A stretch of DNA of 64,000 nt from an uncultured Lachnospiraceae bacterium (GTDB lineage Bacteria; Bacillota; Clostridia; Lachnospirales; Lachnospiraceae): positions 150,433 through 214,432 of the forward strand of contig CAJURQ010000004.1 in the NCBI GenBank assembly GCA_910588955.1, written 5' to 3'. Position numbers and translations under genes: made by a program. The notes below the pieces were generated by a model that saw only the letters and a list, made by a program, of their open reading frames with translations, was not told the origin of the DNA and ran no database searches. Shown here piece after piece: positions 45,222 through 54,720 of this stretch; position 1 is the first letter of the stretch, and each line of letters starts with the position of its first letter.

Positions 45222-46766
45222 ATGCAAAGAGAAACAGTTATCATATTAGACTTTGGCGGACAGTACAATCAGTTGGTGGCGCGCCGCGTCAGGGAGTGTA
45301 ATGTTTACTGTGAGATTTATTCTTATAAGACAGAACTGGCAAAAATACGGGAGATGAATCCGAAGGGCATTATTTTGACAGGTGGTCCCAACAGCTGTTA
45401 TGAACCGGGAGCAGCGACCTGCTCTCCAGAACTTTTTGAGCTGGGGATTCCCGTGCTGGGTCTTTGCTACGGTGCACAGATCATGATGCAGGTGCTGGGA
45501 GGCAAGGTGGAGCAGGCACCTGTCAGGGAGTACGGAAAAATTAAGGTCATGGTGGATACCAACAGTAAACTGTTTCAAGATGTATCTCCGAAAACAATCT
45601 GTTGGATGAGCCATAACGATTATATTGCAAAGATTGCGCCGGGCTTTACGGTTTGTGCCCATACAGTCGACTGCCCTGTGGCGGCGGCGCAGAATCTGGA
45701 CAAGAATTTGTACGCGATCCAGTTCCACCCGGAGGTCCTGCATACGGTAGAGGGCACGAAAATGTTATCCAACTTTGTCTATCGCGTGTGCGGCTGTAAG
45801 GGCGACTGGAAAATGGATTCTTTTGTGCAGCAGTCTATTGAGTCAATCCGTAAAAAAGTGGGAGACGGAAGGGTGCTCTGCGCGCTTTCCGGCGGGGTGG
45901 ATTCCTCCGTGGCGGCAGTGCTTCTTTCCAAGGCAATAGGAAATCAACTGACCTGTGTGTTTGTGGATCATGGTCTTCTTCGCAAGAATGAGGGAGACGA
46001 AGTGGAAGCGGTCTTTGGTCCTGAGGGGAATTATGACTTACGCTTTATCCGTGTCAATGCGCAGGAACGTTTTTATAAAGCGCTTGCCGGAGCGGAGGAG
46101 CCGGAGCAGAAGAGAAAGATCATTGGTGAAGAGTTTATTCGTGTCTTTGAGGAAGAGGCTAAGAAGATTGGCACGGTGGATTTCCTTGTGCAGGGAACGA
46201 TTTATCCCGATGTGGTGGAGAGCGGTCTGGGCGGCGAGAGTGCGGTTATCAAGTCGCACCACAATGTGGGAGGTCTTCCTGATTATGTGGATTTTAAGGA
46301 GATTATTGAACCCCTTCGCGATCTGTTTAAGGACGAGGTGCGCAAGGTCGGTCTGGAGCTTGGCATTCCGGAATATTTGGTGTTCAGACAGCCGTTCCCC
46401 GGTCCCGGATTGGGCATTCGGATTATCGGTGAAGTGACGGCAGAGAAGGTGCGTATCGTACAGGACGCTGATGCAATTTACCGTGAGGAGATCGCAAAAG
46501 CCGGACTTGCCCAGAAGATCAACCAGTATTTCGCGGCACTCTCCAATATGCGCAGCGTGGGTGTTATGGGGGACGAACGGACTTACGATTATGCCGTGGT
46601 GCTGCGGGCGGTTAAGACGATTGACTTTATGACGGCTGAGAGCGCGGAGATTCCGTGGGCAGTACTGCAGGGGGTTATGAATCGGATTATTAATGAGGTG
46701 AAGGGAGTTAACCGGGTGGTGTATGATCTGACTAGTAAGCCCCCCGGGACAATTGAACTGGAATAG
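45222..46766 (+). CDS. guaA: GMP synthase (glutamine-hydrolysing)
   Basis: GuaA converts XMP to GMP using glutamine and ATP. The 514-residue product has the complete class I glutaminase with Cys82 in GLCYGAQ and His/Glu in FHPEV. The ATP pyrophosphatase domain has LSGGVDSS, and a dimerisation domain ends in SKPPGTIELE. It is the normal housekeeping copy. The last bases, GAATAGTCGGA, match an att-like core also found at 49867 and 57741. Confidence 0.97.
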   Translation: MQRETVIILDFGGQYNQLVARRVRECNVYCEIYSYKTELAKIREMNPKGIILTGGPNSCYEPGAATCSPELFELGIPVLGLCYGAQIMMQVLGGKVEQAPVREYGKIKVMVDTNSKLFQDVSPKTICWMSHNDYIAKIAPGFTVCAHTVDCPVAAAQNLDKNLYAIQFHPEVLHTVEGTKMLSNFVYRVCGCKGDWKMDSFVQQSIESIRKKVGDGRVLCALSGGVDSSVAAVLLSKAIGNQLTCVFVDHGLLRKNEGDEVEAVFGPEGNYDLRFIRVNAQERFYKALAGAEEPEQKRKIIGEEFIRVFEEEAKKIGTVDFLVQGTIYPDVVESGLGGESAVIKSHHNVGGLPDYVDFKEIIEPLRDLFKDEVRKVGLELGIPEYLVFRQPFPGPGLGIRIIGEVTAEKVRIVQDADAIYREEIAKAGLAQKINQYFAALSNMRSVGVMGDERTYDYAVVLRAVKTIDFMTAESAEIPWAVLQGVMNRIINEVKGVNRVVYDLTSKPPGTIELE

Positions 46767-46796
46767 TCGGATCTGCGATGCCGGAAACTATTTTTC

Positions 46797-46818
46797 TCCA
46801 ATATCAAAATTGGATTTT
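46797..46818 (+). terminator. Short terminator hairpin after guaA
   Basis: TCCAAT and ATTGGA form a perfect 6-base stem around a 6-base loop, followed by TTTT. Weak but well placed, 30 bases after the stop codon. Confidence 0.5.
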
Positions 46819-47030
46819 CGCTACACGAACATAAAATAGAATCAAAAAAGTATCAGACCTTGTAAAGAAATGGGCTTTAAGAAGCTAAGTAACAGAATGA
46901 TTGAGAAGTCGTTAGAACGGTAAAAGTATGGGGCGTGGCGGTTGCTATGCCCTATATTTTTAAATGGAAAATGAAATGTGAAAGTGGTACAATACTTTTG
47001 CGGCAAAAAAACATGCATGGGAGAATATTT

Positions 47031-48305
47031 ATGACAGAGATTCAAAAAAGCTTGGAAAGCTATATTACCGCAGAAATGGACAATTGGGATTTTTCTGGCG
47101 TTGTAAGAATTATACAGAATGGAAACATATTATTTGAAACTTGTCGAGGATTTTCAAATATCGAATTTTGTATTAAAAATACAATGGAAACAAAATTTAC
47201 GGTTGCCTCTGTTGCCAAACAGTTTACAGCGTTTGCGATTATGATTTTACATGACAAAGGACTGTTGCAGCTTGATGAAAAAGCAAATCGGTATCTGCCT
47301 CCGAACATGCAGCTTCCTTCGGAAATAACGGTTCATCATCTTTTATCACACACATCGGGACTGCATAATAATTACAATTTTGAAGATGATTTTTATGTGG
47401 GCGAGGACAGAAAACCTTATGATAGGGAACAGTTTTTTAGAAACTGGATTATTAGGGAGCCTATAAAGAAGCCGGGGAAAGAATTTGAATATAATAATTC
47501 TAATTATAATTTGCTTGCATGGATTATCGAATATGTTTCAGGGCAGACTTACGATGAATTTTTGCAGGAAAACATTTTTTACAAGATTGGAATGAACAAT
47601 ACTGCTTTTGATAATGGTCTGAATATTATTTCAAATAAAGCGAGCAATTATATGCATGATTATGGGAAACTGGTCAGAGTACCTTATACAAATAATTTAT
47701 ATAGTATTGGCGCAGGTGCGTTGGTTACGAATTGTGACGACCTGCAAAAGTGGTATGAGTGCCTTAAAAACAGGGAAATTTTATCGGAAAATGCCTATGG
47801 GATTTATCTGTCAGCAAACAAAAACAACTATTGCTATGGGTTAGAGCGATATGAGGAAGACAGAAAGATTAAGTATGCACATGGCGGGGACACGCTTGGT
47901 GTATCTGCCTATACCCAATACTATTTTGATGAAGATATTTGCATTATCGTTATATCAAACACGGAATCCTTAGATCAATACCGCTTCGGGAATGGCATTG
48001 CAGCAATCCTGCATGATAAACAAGCGCCTGTTTCATACAGACCGGAGGAAATTTTTCTGTCTCCGGAAGAACTTGAGAAATATACAGGAACATATCTTCC
48101 CGGAAAGATACATATTGAGCAAAAAAACGGGAAACTGTACTTGGTTCGTGTGAATCAGAATATTCATATTGAATTGTACTGTGTGGGCAAAGATAGTTTC
48201 AAAAGGCGATATGAAGAACAACAAACGATTCACAAGTTAATTTCCGAGGGTGATATAAAGCCTTCGGTGTGGGGATATGAGTTAATAAGTAAGGAATTTG
48301 TATGA
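47031..48305 (+). CDS. Serine hydrolase, class C beta-lactamase family
   Basis: The 424-residue product belongs to the beta-lactamase/penicillin-binding-like serine hydrolases. The nucleophile Ser is in SVAKQ (SxxK), the Tyr in the YNNSNYN segment, and HGGDTLG takes the place of the KTG motif. There is no clear signal peptide, so it may be cytoplasmic. Many relatives act as esterases or D-peptidases and not on antibiotics. A C-terminal beta domain (about 340-424) resembles that of D-aminopeptidase-like members. GGGAG lies before the ATG at 47031. Confidence 0.85.
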   Translation: MTEIQKSLESYITAEMDNWDFSGVVRIIQNGNILFETCRGFSNIEFCIKNTMETKFTVASVAKQFTAFAIMILHDKGLLQLDEKANRYLPPNMQLPSEITVHHLLSHTSGLHNNYNFEDDFYVGEDRKPYDREQFFRNWIIREPIKKPGKEFEYNNSNYNLLAWIIEYVSGQTYDEFLQENIFYKIGMNNTAFDNGLNIISNKASNYMHDYGKLVRVPYTNNLYSIGAGALVTNCDDLQKWYECLKNREILSENAYGIYLSANKNNYCYGLERYEEDRKIKYAHGGDTLGVSAYTQYYFDEDICIIVISNTESLDQYRFGNGIAAILHDKQAPVSYRPEEIFLSPEELEKYTGTYLPGKIHIEQKNGKLYLVRVNQNIHIELYCVGKDSFKRRYEEQQTIHKLISEGDIKPSVWGYELISKEFV

Positions 48306-48339
48306 TGAAAAATTAAATAATAACGTGGAGGTAGAAAGA

Positions 48340-48687
48340 ATGTTATTTATATATTATCCAAAATGCACAACCTGCCAGAAGGCTAAGAAATGGCTGGATG
48401 AAAATAATATAGAATATACAGAACGTCATATTGTGGAAAACAATCCTTCTTATCAGGAATTAAAGGCATGGTATGAAAAGAGTGGTTTTCCGCTGAAGAA
48501 ATTTTTCAATACCAGCGGCTTGCTCTATAAAGAAATGGAACTGAAAAGTAAACTGCCATTGATGAGCGAAGATGAGAAGTTAAAGTTGCTTGCCACCAAT
48601 GGAATGCTCGTGAAGCGCCCGATTGTTGTTGCCGGTGAAAAAATATACGTGGGTTTTAAAGAAAGCGAATGGGAAGGATTAATTTGA
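48340..48687 (+). CDS. ArsC/Spx-family thioredoxin-fold protein
   Basis: The 115-residue product has a CxxC at residues 10-13 in PKCTTCQKAKKWL, and the ArsC-like ending LVKRPIVVAGEKIYVGF. It resembles the Spx/YffB/YusI branch of arsenate reductase-like proteins. No ars genes are near, so arsenate reduction is unproven. GGAGG precedes the ATG. A 30-codon frame (48687-48779) follows with ATGA overlap but is probably not a full gene. Confidence 0.85.
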   Translation: MLFIYYPKCTTCQKAKKWLDENNIEYTERHIVENNPSYQELKAWYEKSGFPLKKFFNTSGLLYKEMELKSKLPLMSEDEKLKLLATNGMLVKRPIVVAGEKIYVGFKESEWEGLI

Positions 48688-48856
48688 TGAGAAAAGCGTA
48701 TAGAAATCTCAAAATGGATGGAAAACTTCATCATGGCAGTGGACCATTTGACTATGGGGATTGGGGAGTAGGGTTATAAAGTAATTTAAAACAATAAAAT
48801 CAAGAATTAGGATAAGTTTTTCTTTTTTATGTGATAACAACACAGACTTGTACATG

Positions 48857-48885
48857 AAAAAAGAGGGCGTCACGCGGTGGCACCC
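48857..48885 (-). terminator. Terminator of the small zinc-ribbon gene
   Basis: GGGCGTC (48865-48871) and GGCACCC (48879-48885) form a 7-base stem with wobble pairs. Read on the minus strand it is followed by TTTTTT (48857-48862). Confidence 0.75.
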
Positions 48886-48895
48886 CCTTGCTTAA

Positions 48896-49153
48896 TCAGT
48901 ATTCACTTCGACATTCAGTGCATTCGCTTTGATCTCGATTTACAGTCTTTCTAAGACCAAATTCTTCTGAACATTTAACACGCCTACACTTAGGACATTC
49001 TTTCAAAAAGTCACCATTCTGGACCCCAACGATATTGGTTACGCGCAAGTTATTTCCATCGTATCCGCTTGTTTTGGGAAAAGATAGATTCTTTGCTGGT
49101 AAAGAGTCAAAGGTTTGACCGTTTTCGAATTTGACAGGTAATGTGTAAATCAC
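48896..49153 (-). CDS. Small zinc-ribbon hypothetical protein
   Basis: The 85-residue product has a C-terminal CPKC...C...C zinc-ribbon-like segment (CPKCRRVKCSEEFG and ECTECRSEY). This kind of four-cysteine finger is common in small phage or element proteins and in front of HNH nucleases, but no nuclease domain is present. The GTG start at 49153 has AAAGGAGG seven bases before it, an unusually strong site, and a terminator follows, so the gene is real. Confidence 0.65.
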   Translation of the reverse strand: MIYTLPVKFENGQTFDSLPAKNLSFPKTSGYDGNNLRVTNIVGVQNGDFLKECPKCRRVKCSEEFGLRKTVNRDQSECTECRSEY

Positions 49154-49255
49154 ATGACATCCTCCTTTCGTTGTTTTAATTTTTGGCGGGAACCAGTCCC
49201 CATGTCATATTTCTACCGAACACTATATTTTGTTTTTGGGTGCGGATAAACCTAT

Positions 49256-49400
49256 TAATGTTTCAACATCATAGATTTTAGTATCGTATAGGTTGTTTCT
49301 ATCATTTTCAAGTGCATCTTCTGGAGAAGGAGTTTGTTCAAAGTAGAGCCGTTAGCATTTGCTCGAGCACCACCATCGCGGATATTTGGGAGCCTAGTCA
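49256..49400 (-). other. Possible short or disrupted gene
   Basis: An ATG overlapping the stop of the XRE remnant (TATGACTAG) opens a 48-codon frame beginning MTRLPNIRDGGARANANG. A second phase downstream reads more naturally (PSPEDALENDRNN, then YDVETLIGLSAPKNKI, ending about 49235), which suggests a one-base shift near 49325. It is too short to classify. It lies between the XRE remnant and the zinc-ribbon gene on the same strand. Confidence 0.3.
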
Positions 49401-49638
49401 TAGTTGTTTTCTTCCTTAAAAAATTCAACAATCTCAACACATAGCACATTTGCGATTTGATTCAATACAGATATGGACAAACTTTTATTACATCCGGCAG
49501 CTTCAATTTTAGCAAGATAGCTGATGCTAATTTTTGCTTGTTCTGCAAGTTGTACCTGTATTAATTTAACTTGTTCTCTGTAGTATTTATATTTGCACCT
49601 ATAACGCGATATATATCAGTATCGTTATTGAAATGCAT
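49394..49638 (-). pseudogene. Frameshifted XRE regulator
   Basis: From ATG 49638, with AAAGAGGTG upstream, the frame reads MHFNNDTDIYRVIGANI and then stops. Shifting by one base gives KYYREQVKLIQVQLAEQAKISISY, a clear XRE helix-turn-helix (described as landmark in two parts), then VLCVEIVEFF to the stop at 49394. The lost base is in an A/T run near 49587. Total would be about 81 residues. Two perfect operator-like repeats lie just upstream. Confidence 0.62.
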
Positions 49639-49650
49639 ACAAACACCTCT

Positions 49651-49710
49651 TTCACTATTTGTGAATATTATCTCATAAGAAATGGTTTATATAAATTCAC
49701 TTATTGTGAA
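49651..49710. promoter_or_regulatory. Twin operators TTCAC-N5-GTGAA
   Basis: Two perfect inverted repeats of the form TTCAC-N5-GTGAA occur at 49651-49665 and 49696-49710, centre to centre 45 bases (about 4.3 helical turns). They flank an AT-rich promoter-like region ahead of the XRE gene and are of the size bound by small XRE repressors. Confidence 0.72.
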
Positions 49711-49866
49711 AAAATACTTGTGCGGTTTCTTATAAAGATATGAGTTACAATAATATAAGCAACGAAAAGCGGGACTCGATATAGAAAGTCATAAGAAGTT
49801 GGCAAACCTATTTGGCAAGTGGTTGAGCAAATTCAGATTTAATAATTATGTTATAGTTATGGGGAA

Positions 49867-49998
49867 TTCGAATAGTTGGAACTAAGCCGCAAAGCCATAA
49901 ACACTAGGGTTTGGCGGCTTTTCTTTTCCATATTGCATTTTCTATTATTTAACTTCATTGTGATAGACGGCGATGTGCTAATTGCTTGTGCAATCTGC
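49867..49998 (-). pseudogene. Att-like core with dead integrase 3' end
   Basis: TTCGAATAG at 49867-49875, followed by GTTGGA and GCCGC, matches the junction at 57741 (TTCGAATAG, GTCGGA, GCCGC). Seventy-eight bases on, the minus strand at 49945-49983 aligns codon by codon with the last 13 codons of the integrase at 57829, including the stop; one Gln codon has become TAG. A terminator-like stem (49884-49890 with 49914-49920) has its counterpart at 57761. This is the remnant of a related element. Confidence 0.68.
49884..49926 (+). terminator. Terminator hairpin in the integration scar
   Basis: AAGCCGC (49884-49890) pairs with GCGGCTT (49914-49920), with an inner partial stem AAAGCC/GGGTTT, then TTCTTTT. 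It resembles the stem after the second guaA. Confidence 0.65.
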
Positions 49999-50213
49999 AC
50001 ATAGGGATACATCACAAGCAAGTGCGTATGTAGAGTTTGAAAGTGTTGTAAATAGAATTAAATCGAAAAGACAATAAAGATAGTATAATCGAAACATTAA
50101 AACGAAGAGTGTTAATAATTACATGTGGATTGTCACTTTTTATGGAAAAATAGGAGTTTATGTGGTAGTATGTAAAAAACTATGAAAGGTTATGTTTAGC
50201 AGAAAGGTAAGGC

Positions 50214-51371
50214 ATGAAATTTCTACATTTAGGAGATTTGCATTTAGGGAAAACCCTGTTTGATTTTGACTTGATCGAGGATCAGAGGTATATCCTCGAT
50301 CAGATTCTTTGTATCGCAGAGAAAGAATCCGTAGACGGCGTGCTGATTGCCGGGGACGTGTATGATAAATCCGTTCCAAGCGAGGCAGCGACAAAACTGT
50401 TGGATTATTTCTTGATTGAATTGACAAAAAGAGAGATAAAAGTATTTATGGTGAGCGGAAATCATGATTCGGATGAACGCCTGAATTACGGAAGTACGCT
50501 GTTTGCATCTAATCAGATATTTATATCTGCCGTCTTTGACGGTACGCTTCACAGGCAGAGCTTTGCAGAAGAGGACACAAAGATCAACATCTATATGCTT
50601 CCGTTTGTAAAAGCTTCTCAGGTAAGACATTATTTCCCGGATGAAAAGATAGAAAGTTATGATGATGCGGTTCAAACCATTATCAGAAATACTGACATAA
50701 ACAAGAGCAATAAGAATATTCTGGTGGCGCATCAGTTTGTTTCCGGGAAGGGAGAGGATCCTGCGCTTGCAGGGTCGGAAAGTGTTGGTACACAGAGCGT
50801 TGGCTTGGTTGAAAAAATCGGATATGACTGCTTTGATGATTTTGACTATGTGGCGTTGGGTCATATCCACTCTCCACAGAAGGTTGGGAGAGAGGAGATT
50901 CGATATGCTGGTTCGCCTCTCAAATACTCGCTTAGCGAAGCGAATAATGAGAAGTCGGTTTCTCTGATCACGGTGTCGGCGGAGGAGAGGGTTAAGATAG
51001 AGCTTGTACCCTTAAAACCGATGAGGAATGTAAGGCATATCACGGGAACGCTGAAAGAGCTTTTGGATAAAAAGAATGTAAAAGCGCCGGAGGATTTTAT
51101 TTATGCAACGTTAACGGACGAGGATATCATCAATGATGCGATGGGCATATTCCAACAGGTATATCCGAATACGGTTCGGATTGACTATGACAATTCTCAT
51201 ACGAGAGAGATCGAACAGGTGGATATCAGCAAAATTGCCGAAAATAAATCATTCCCGGAATTGATTGGAGACTTTTACAGGCTGATGTACGGTTGTGAAA
51301 TTACGGAAGAAGAAATGGATGTTATGAGGACGGCGGCACGGGAAGCGGGGGTTATCAATGAAGCCGGTTAA
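50214..51371 (+). CDS. sbcD: Exonuclease SbcCD, nuclease subunit
   Basis: SbcD is the Mre11-type metallo-phosphoesterase of SbcCD, which opens hairpins and trims DNA ends. The 385-residue product has the motifs HLGDLHLGK, GDVYDKSVPS, SGNHDS and LGHIHSPQ in order. AGAAAGG precedes the ATG. It overlaps sbcC by 14 bases. Confidence 0.96.
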   Translation: MKFLHLGDLHLGKTLFDFDLIEDQRYILDQILCIAEKESVDGVLIAGDVYDKSVPSEAATKLLDYFLIELTKREIKVFMVSGNHDSDERLNYGSTLFASNQIFISAVFDGTLHRQSFAEEDTKINIYMLPFVKASQVRHYFPDEKIESYDDAVQTIIRNTDINKSNKNILVAHQFVSGKGEDPALAGSESVGTQSVGLVEKIGYDCFDDFDYVALGHIHSPQKVGREEIRYAGSPLKYSLSEANNEKSVSLITVSAEERVKIELVPLKPMRNVRHITGTLKELLDKKNVKAPEDFIYATLTDEDIINDAMGIFQQVYPNTVRIDYDNSHTREIEQVDISKIAENKSFPELIGDFYRLMYGCEITEEEMDVMRTAAREAGVINEAG

Positions 51372-54300
51372 ACTGATCATAAGCGCAATAGGTCCCTATG
51401 CGGGGGAGTTACCGCCAATAGAGTTTGGCGACTTTGAAGAAAAGGGGCTGTTTTTGATAGCCGGGGATACCGGCGCAGGGAAGACGACGATATTCGACGC
51501 GATATGTTTTGCGTTATACGGAACGACCAGCGGAACGTACAGGGATACGAAAAATTTGAGAAGCGAATACGCGAAAGATTCCGCGAAGAGCTATGTAGAT
51601 TTTTATTTTACACATCAGGGGCGCGCATATCACGTATGGCGGCAGCCCTCTTATGAAAGGCAGAAACAGCGCGGCTCTGGCGTGATCACAGAGAAGGAAA
51701 GGGCGGTTCTCTATGAGGAGGGACAGACACCGATAGAGGGTCTGACACAGGTTAACAATGCGGTAAAGGAACTGCTGCACATTGATGAGAAACAGTTTAA
51801 ACAGATTGTGATGATCGCGCAGGGAGAATTTTGGGATTTATTAAATGCGAAAACAGATCAGAGAACGGAGATACTGCGCACAATCTTTTTGACGAGCGGC
51901 TACAAAAATATAGAATACAGACTGAAAGACCGGATGGATGCAAGCTGCAAGGTTAAGGCGAAGGCTGAGGACAGTATGATTCAGTATTTTCAGGATGTGG
52001 CGGCAAATGAAGAGGACGAGCTTTTCGACGAACTGGAAGAGATTAAGGGCAGAGCCGGACGCTCCGGAAGCGCATGGAATCTGGATGAAATCTTAAGCTT
52101 GCTGGAACGTCTGGCTTTGTCGGACAAAGAAAAATTGGAGCGCATGAAAGGGGATTTGAAAAAGGCAGAGGCGGAGCTGGAGAAGAACAGGGAGGAGCTT
52201 GCGCTTGCAAAAACCAATAATGGCTTCATCGAAAAAAGGGATAAACTGGAAAAGGAAAAAGCGGAGCTTGAAAACAGAAAGGCGGAAATTGAAGAATTAA
52301 GTCTGCTTTTGGACAGACAAAAGAGAGCTGCCCGCAATGTGCATCCGTCTTATGACATATGGACGAAAAAGTGTGGTGAGGTATCTTTGACTGGGAAGCG
52401 GATTAAAAAAGCGGAATCTGATCTGGAGACGGCTGTGGCGGATGCCAAGAAGGCGGAAAGCGCACTTAATGACGCAAAAAAGCGGGAGCCTGAGGCTGAT
52501 GAATGCAGGCAGACGATAAGCAGGATCGACGACGAGGAGCAGAAATATCATCAGAAAGAGGAGCTTGCGGGAAAGCGGAAAGAACTGGAAGAACTCGATC
52601 AAAGGGTCGGCACAGAAGAAACGGAGTTAAAAGAATATGAGAAATCCCTTATGGAAAAGATAGACGCCCTTAAGAAGACAGTTAAGGAATTAAAGGATAA
52701 GCCGACCGAGCTGGCAGGGGTACAAAACGAGGGTGAAAAGCTAGCGGCGCTTTTGGCGGATTTAGGTGTAGTCTTTGACGATCGGATTCCGAAAAGAGAA
52801 AAAAGGAAGAAGGAGCTTACAAGAAAACAGAAAGTGTTTTTAGAGGCGCGCGGCAAATACGATGAAGCGGTCTGCAGGAGAGAAGAAACGGAGCGTATTC
52901 TTGAAGACAGCCGGGCGGGTATTTTGGCGAAAAAACTCGTAGAGGGTGAGAAATGTCCGGTGTGCGGGTCCGTGCATCATCCGGAGCCGGCAAAGCTTAA
53001 GGAGTCCTCGGTTTCGGAAGAAGATTTCAAAAAACTGCAGGAGGAAGAGACTGCGCTTCAGGAGAAAAAGAATACGGCAAATACGGAAGCGGAAAAGGCA
53101 AAGACATCGCTGGAGGAATGCGAGGAGCAGCTCAGAATAGCGATGTTGGACTGCGTGGAAAGTCCGCTTCTGGACATGGAGACGGCGGGAGTGTCACTCG
53201 AGGAACTGATCAGGGCAGCAGGGGAGGCAAAAACGCGGATCGGAACCATGTCAGAAGAAAATCATAAGAAATGTCTTTCTCTTGAAAAAGATTGCAGAGC
53301 GCTCAGAAAAGCGGAGAAAGATTTGGAAACTGCGCAGGGGGACGAGATGGAAAAGCTCCATGCAAAAAGGGAGGAACTTGATGAAAACAGGCAGAGGGTG
53401 AATCGGGAGCTGACGGAAACAAAGACTATATTAAAGACGCTTGAGAATTTGAGCTTTTCGGATTGGGAAACGGCTAAGAAAGAGAGAAAACAGGCGGAGA
53501 CGAAGAAAAACAGGATATTAGAGGATATTGCGAAAGCAGAGGAGGAAAAGAAAAAAGCCGATAACCATGTTGCCGCCGTCACGTCGGAGCTAAAGACATG
53601 GAAGGGCAGTCTGGAACTGCAGGAAAAGGATGAAGAAGCTTTCAGGAAGAAACTCGATCAGGAAGTCTGCGCAAACGGATTTTCTTCTGTAGAGGAGATG
53701 CTGACATACGCTGTGAAGGAAGAAGATATTGCATCGTCGGATAAGGTGATTGCTGAATATCATCAGGCTGTTGCGGCGAATGAAAAACAGCTGTCAGATG
53801 CCAGAACGGATGCAGAAGGCAAAAAGAAGACAGATATCGAAGGACTAAAGGATGTATGCGACGGGCAGAGTGCAGAAGTAGATTTAATCAGGAAGAAATG
53901 TAACAATAACGAAAACAGGATAGCCGCGAATCAAGAGAAGCAAAAGAAGATTCTTGACAGGAGAGGAGAACTGGAAGAGGCGCAGAAAGAGAATGCGATC
54001 TGTCAGCGGCTTTACAATCTGGTCAAAGGCACAACCGGAAACGGGAAAATTACGCTGGAACAGTACATACAGGCGGCGGGATTTGACGGGATTATTGCCG
54101 CTGCAAACAGGCGTCTGCTGCCGATGAGCGACGGGCAGTATGAGCTGTACCGACAGGAGGATTCTCTTGGCAGGAGGAGCAATAATTTCCTTGACCTTGA
54201 AGTGCTGGACAATTATACGGGACACAGAAGACCTGTGGGCAATCTTTCCGGAGGGGAAAGTTTTAAGGCTTCATTGAGTCTCGCTCTGGGATTGTCGGAT

Positions 54301-54540
54301 ACCGTGTCGTCCAATCTTGGCGGCATACAGATGGACGCGCTCTTTGTAGATGAAGGCTTTGGCACTTTAGACCGGAAATCCATAGACAGTGCGATGGAAA
54401 TTCTGGTGAACCTGACAGGAAGTAATAAGCTGGTAGGTATCATCAGCCACAGGGAGGAGCTTATGGATAACATTCCACAGCAGATTAAGGTCAGAAAGAC
54501 GAAAGACGGGAGTCGGATTACCGTTGAGTGCGGCTTATAG
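51358..54540 (+). CDS. sbcC: Exonuclease SbcCD, ATPase subunit
   Basis: SbcC is the Rad50-type ATPase of SbcCD. The 1060-residue product has Walker A (AGDTGAGKTTIFDAI, about 36-50), long coiled coils (about 180-900), and a zinc hook CPVC at residues 533-536 followed by HHPEP. The C-terminal lobe has LSGGESFKASLSLALGLS and Walker B DALFVDEGFGTLD. Fragments closely like its zinc hook and its C-terminal ISHREEL segment recur at 54745-54960. Confidence 0.96.
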   Translation: MKPVKLIISAIGPYAGELPPIEFGDFEEKGLFLIAGDTGAGKTTIFDAICFALYGTTSGTYRDTKNLRSEYAKDSAKSYVDFYFTHQGRAYHVWRQPSYERQKQRGSGVITEKERAVLYEEGQTPIEGLTQVNNAVKELLHIDEKQFKQIVMIAQGEFWDLLNAKTDQRTEILRTIFLTSGYKNIEYRLKDRMDASCKVKAKAEDSMIQYFQDVAANEEDELFDELEEIKGRAGRSGSAWNLDEILSLLERLALSDKEKLERMKGDLKKAEAELEKNREELALAKTNNGFIEKRDKLEKEKAELENRKAEIEELSLLLDRQKRAARNVHPSYDIWTKKCGEVSLTGKRIKKAESDLETAVADAKKAESALNDAKKREPEADECRQTISRIDDEEQKYHQKEELAGKRKELEELDQRVGTEETELKEYEKSLMEKIDALKKTVKELKDKPTELAGVQNEGEKLAALLADLGVVFDDRIPKREKRKKELTRKQKVFLEARGKYDEAVCRREETERILEDSRAGILAKKLVEGEKCPVCGSVHHPEPAKLKESSVSEEDFKKLQEEETALQEKKNTANTEAEKAKTSLEECEEQLRIAMLDCVESPLLDMETAGVSLEELIRAAGEAKTRIGTMSEENHKKCLSLEKDCRALRKAEKDLETAQGDEMEKLHAKREELDENRQRVNRELTETKTILKTLENLSFSDWETAKKERKQAETKKNRILEDIAKAEEEKKKADNHVAAVTSELKTWKGSLELQEKDEEAFRKKLDQEVCANGFSSVEEMLTYAVKEEDIASSDKVIAEYHQAVAANEKQLSDARTDAEGKKKTDIEGLKDVCDGQSAEVDLIRKKCNNNENRIAANQEKQKKILDRRGELEEAQKENAICQRLYNLVKGTTGNGKITLEQYIQAAGFDGIIAAANRRLLPMSDGQYELYRQEDSLGRRSNNFLDLEVLDNYTGHRRPVGNLSGGESFKASLSLALGLSDTVSSNLGGIQMDALFVDEGFGTLDRKSIDSAMEILVNLTGSNKLVGIISHREELMDNIPQQIKVRKTKDGSRITVECGL

Positions 54541-54589
54541 CGTGAATGAGGCACACAGAAGGGGGCAATGGGAAACTGCTATATTATTG

Positions 54590-54720
54590 AGGGAAAGGGA
54601 ATGCGGTTCTTGTGGATACTGCCAGACTGAAATATCGCGATAGGCTACTGCATTGCAGAAGAATATTGGGGCAGGGGAATTATGACCGAGGCTGTGAAAC
54701 AGATTTATGAGTATATGTAA
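54590..54720 (+). pseudogene. GNAT acetyltransferase 3' remnant
   Basis: In one frame the sequence before the stop at 54718-54720 reads IGYCIAEEYWGRGIMTEAVK, the acetyl-CoA binding part of RimJ-type GNAT enzymes, then QIYEYM. No start or N-terminal half is present. It lies between sbcC and the sbcC fragment. Confidence 0.6.

Larger units (their letters stand above)
49711..50213. other. Gene-free stretch with integration scar
   Basis: No intact gene. It contains an att-like core, a terminator and a dead integrase 3' end (each listed separately). From about 50020 to the sbcD start the sequence is AT-rich with no other feature I can support. Confidence 0.6.

Noticed and set aside
46761..46771. 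Housekeeping guaA end as a live attachment site
   Set aside because: The core sequence is present, but no integrase-side arm follows it, so only the shared core is claimed.
48687..48779. 30-codon frame after the ArsC-like gene
   Set aside because: Too short to judge; overlaps by ATGA but no recognisable content.
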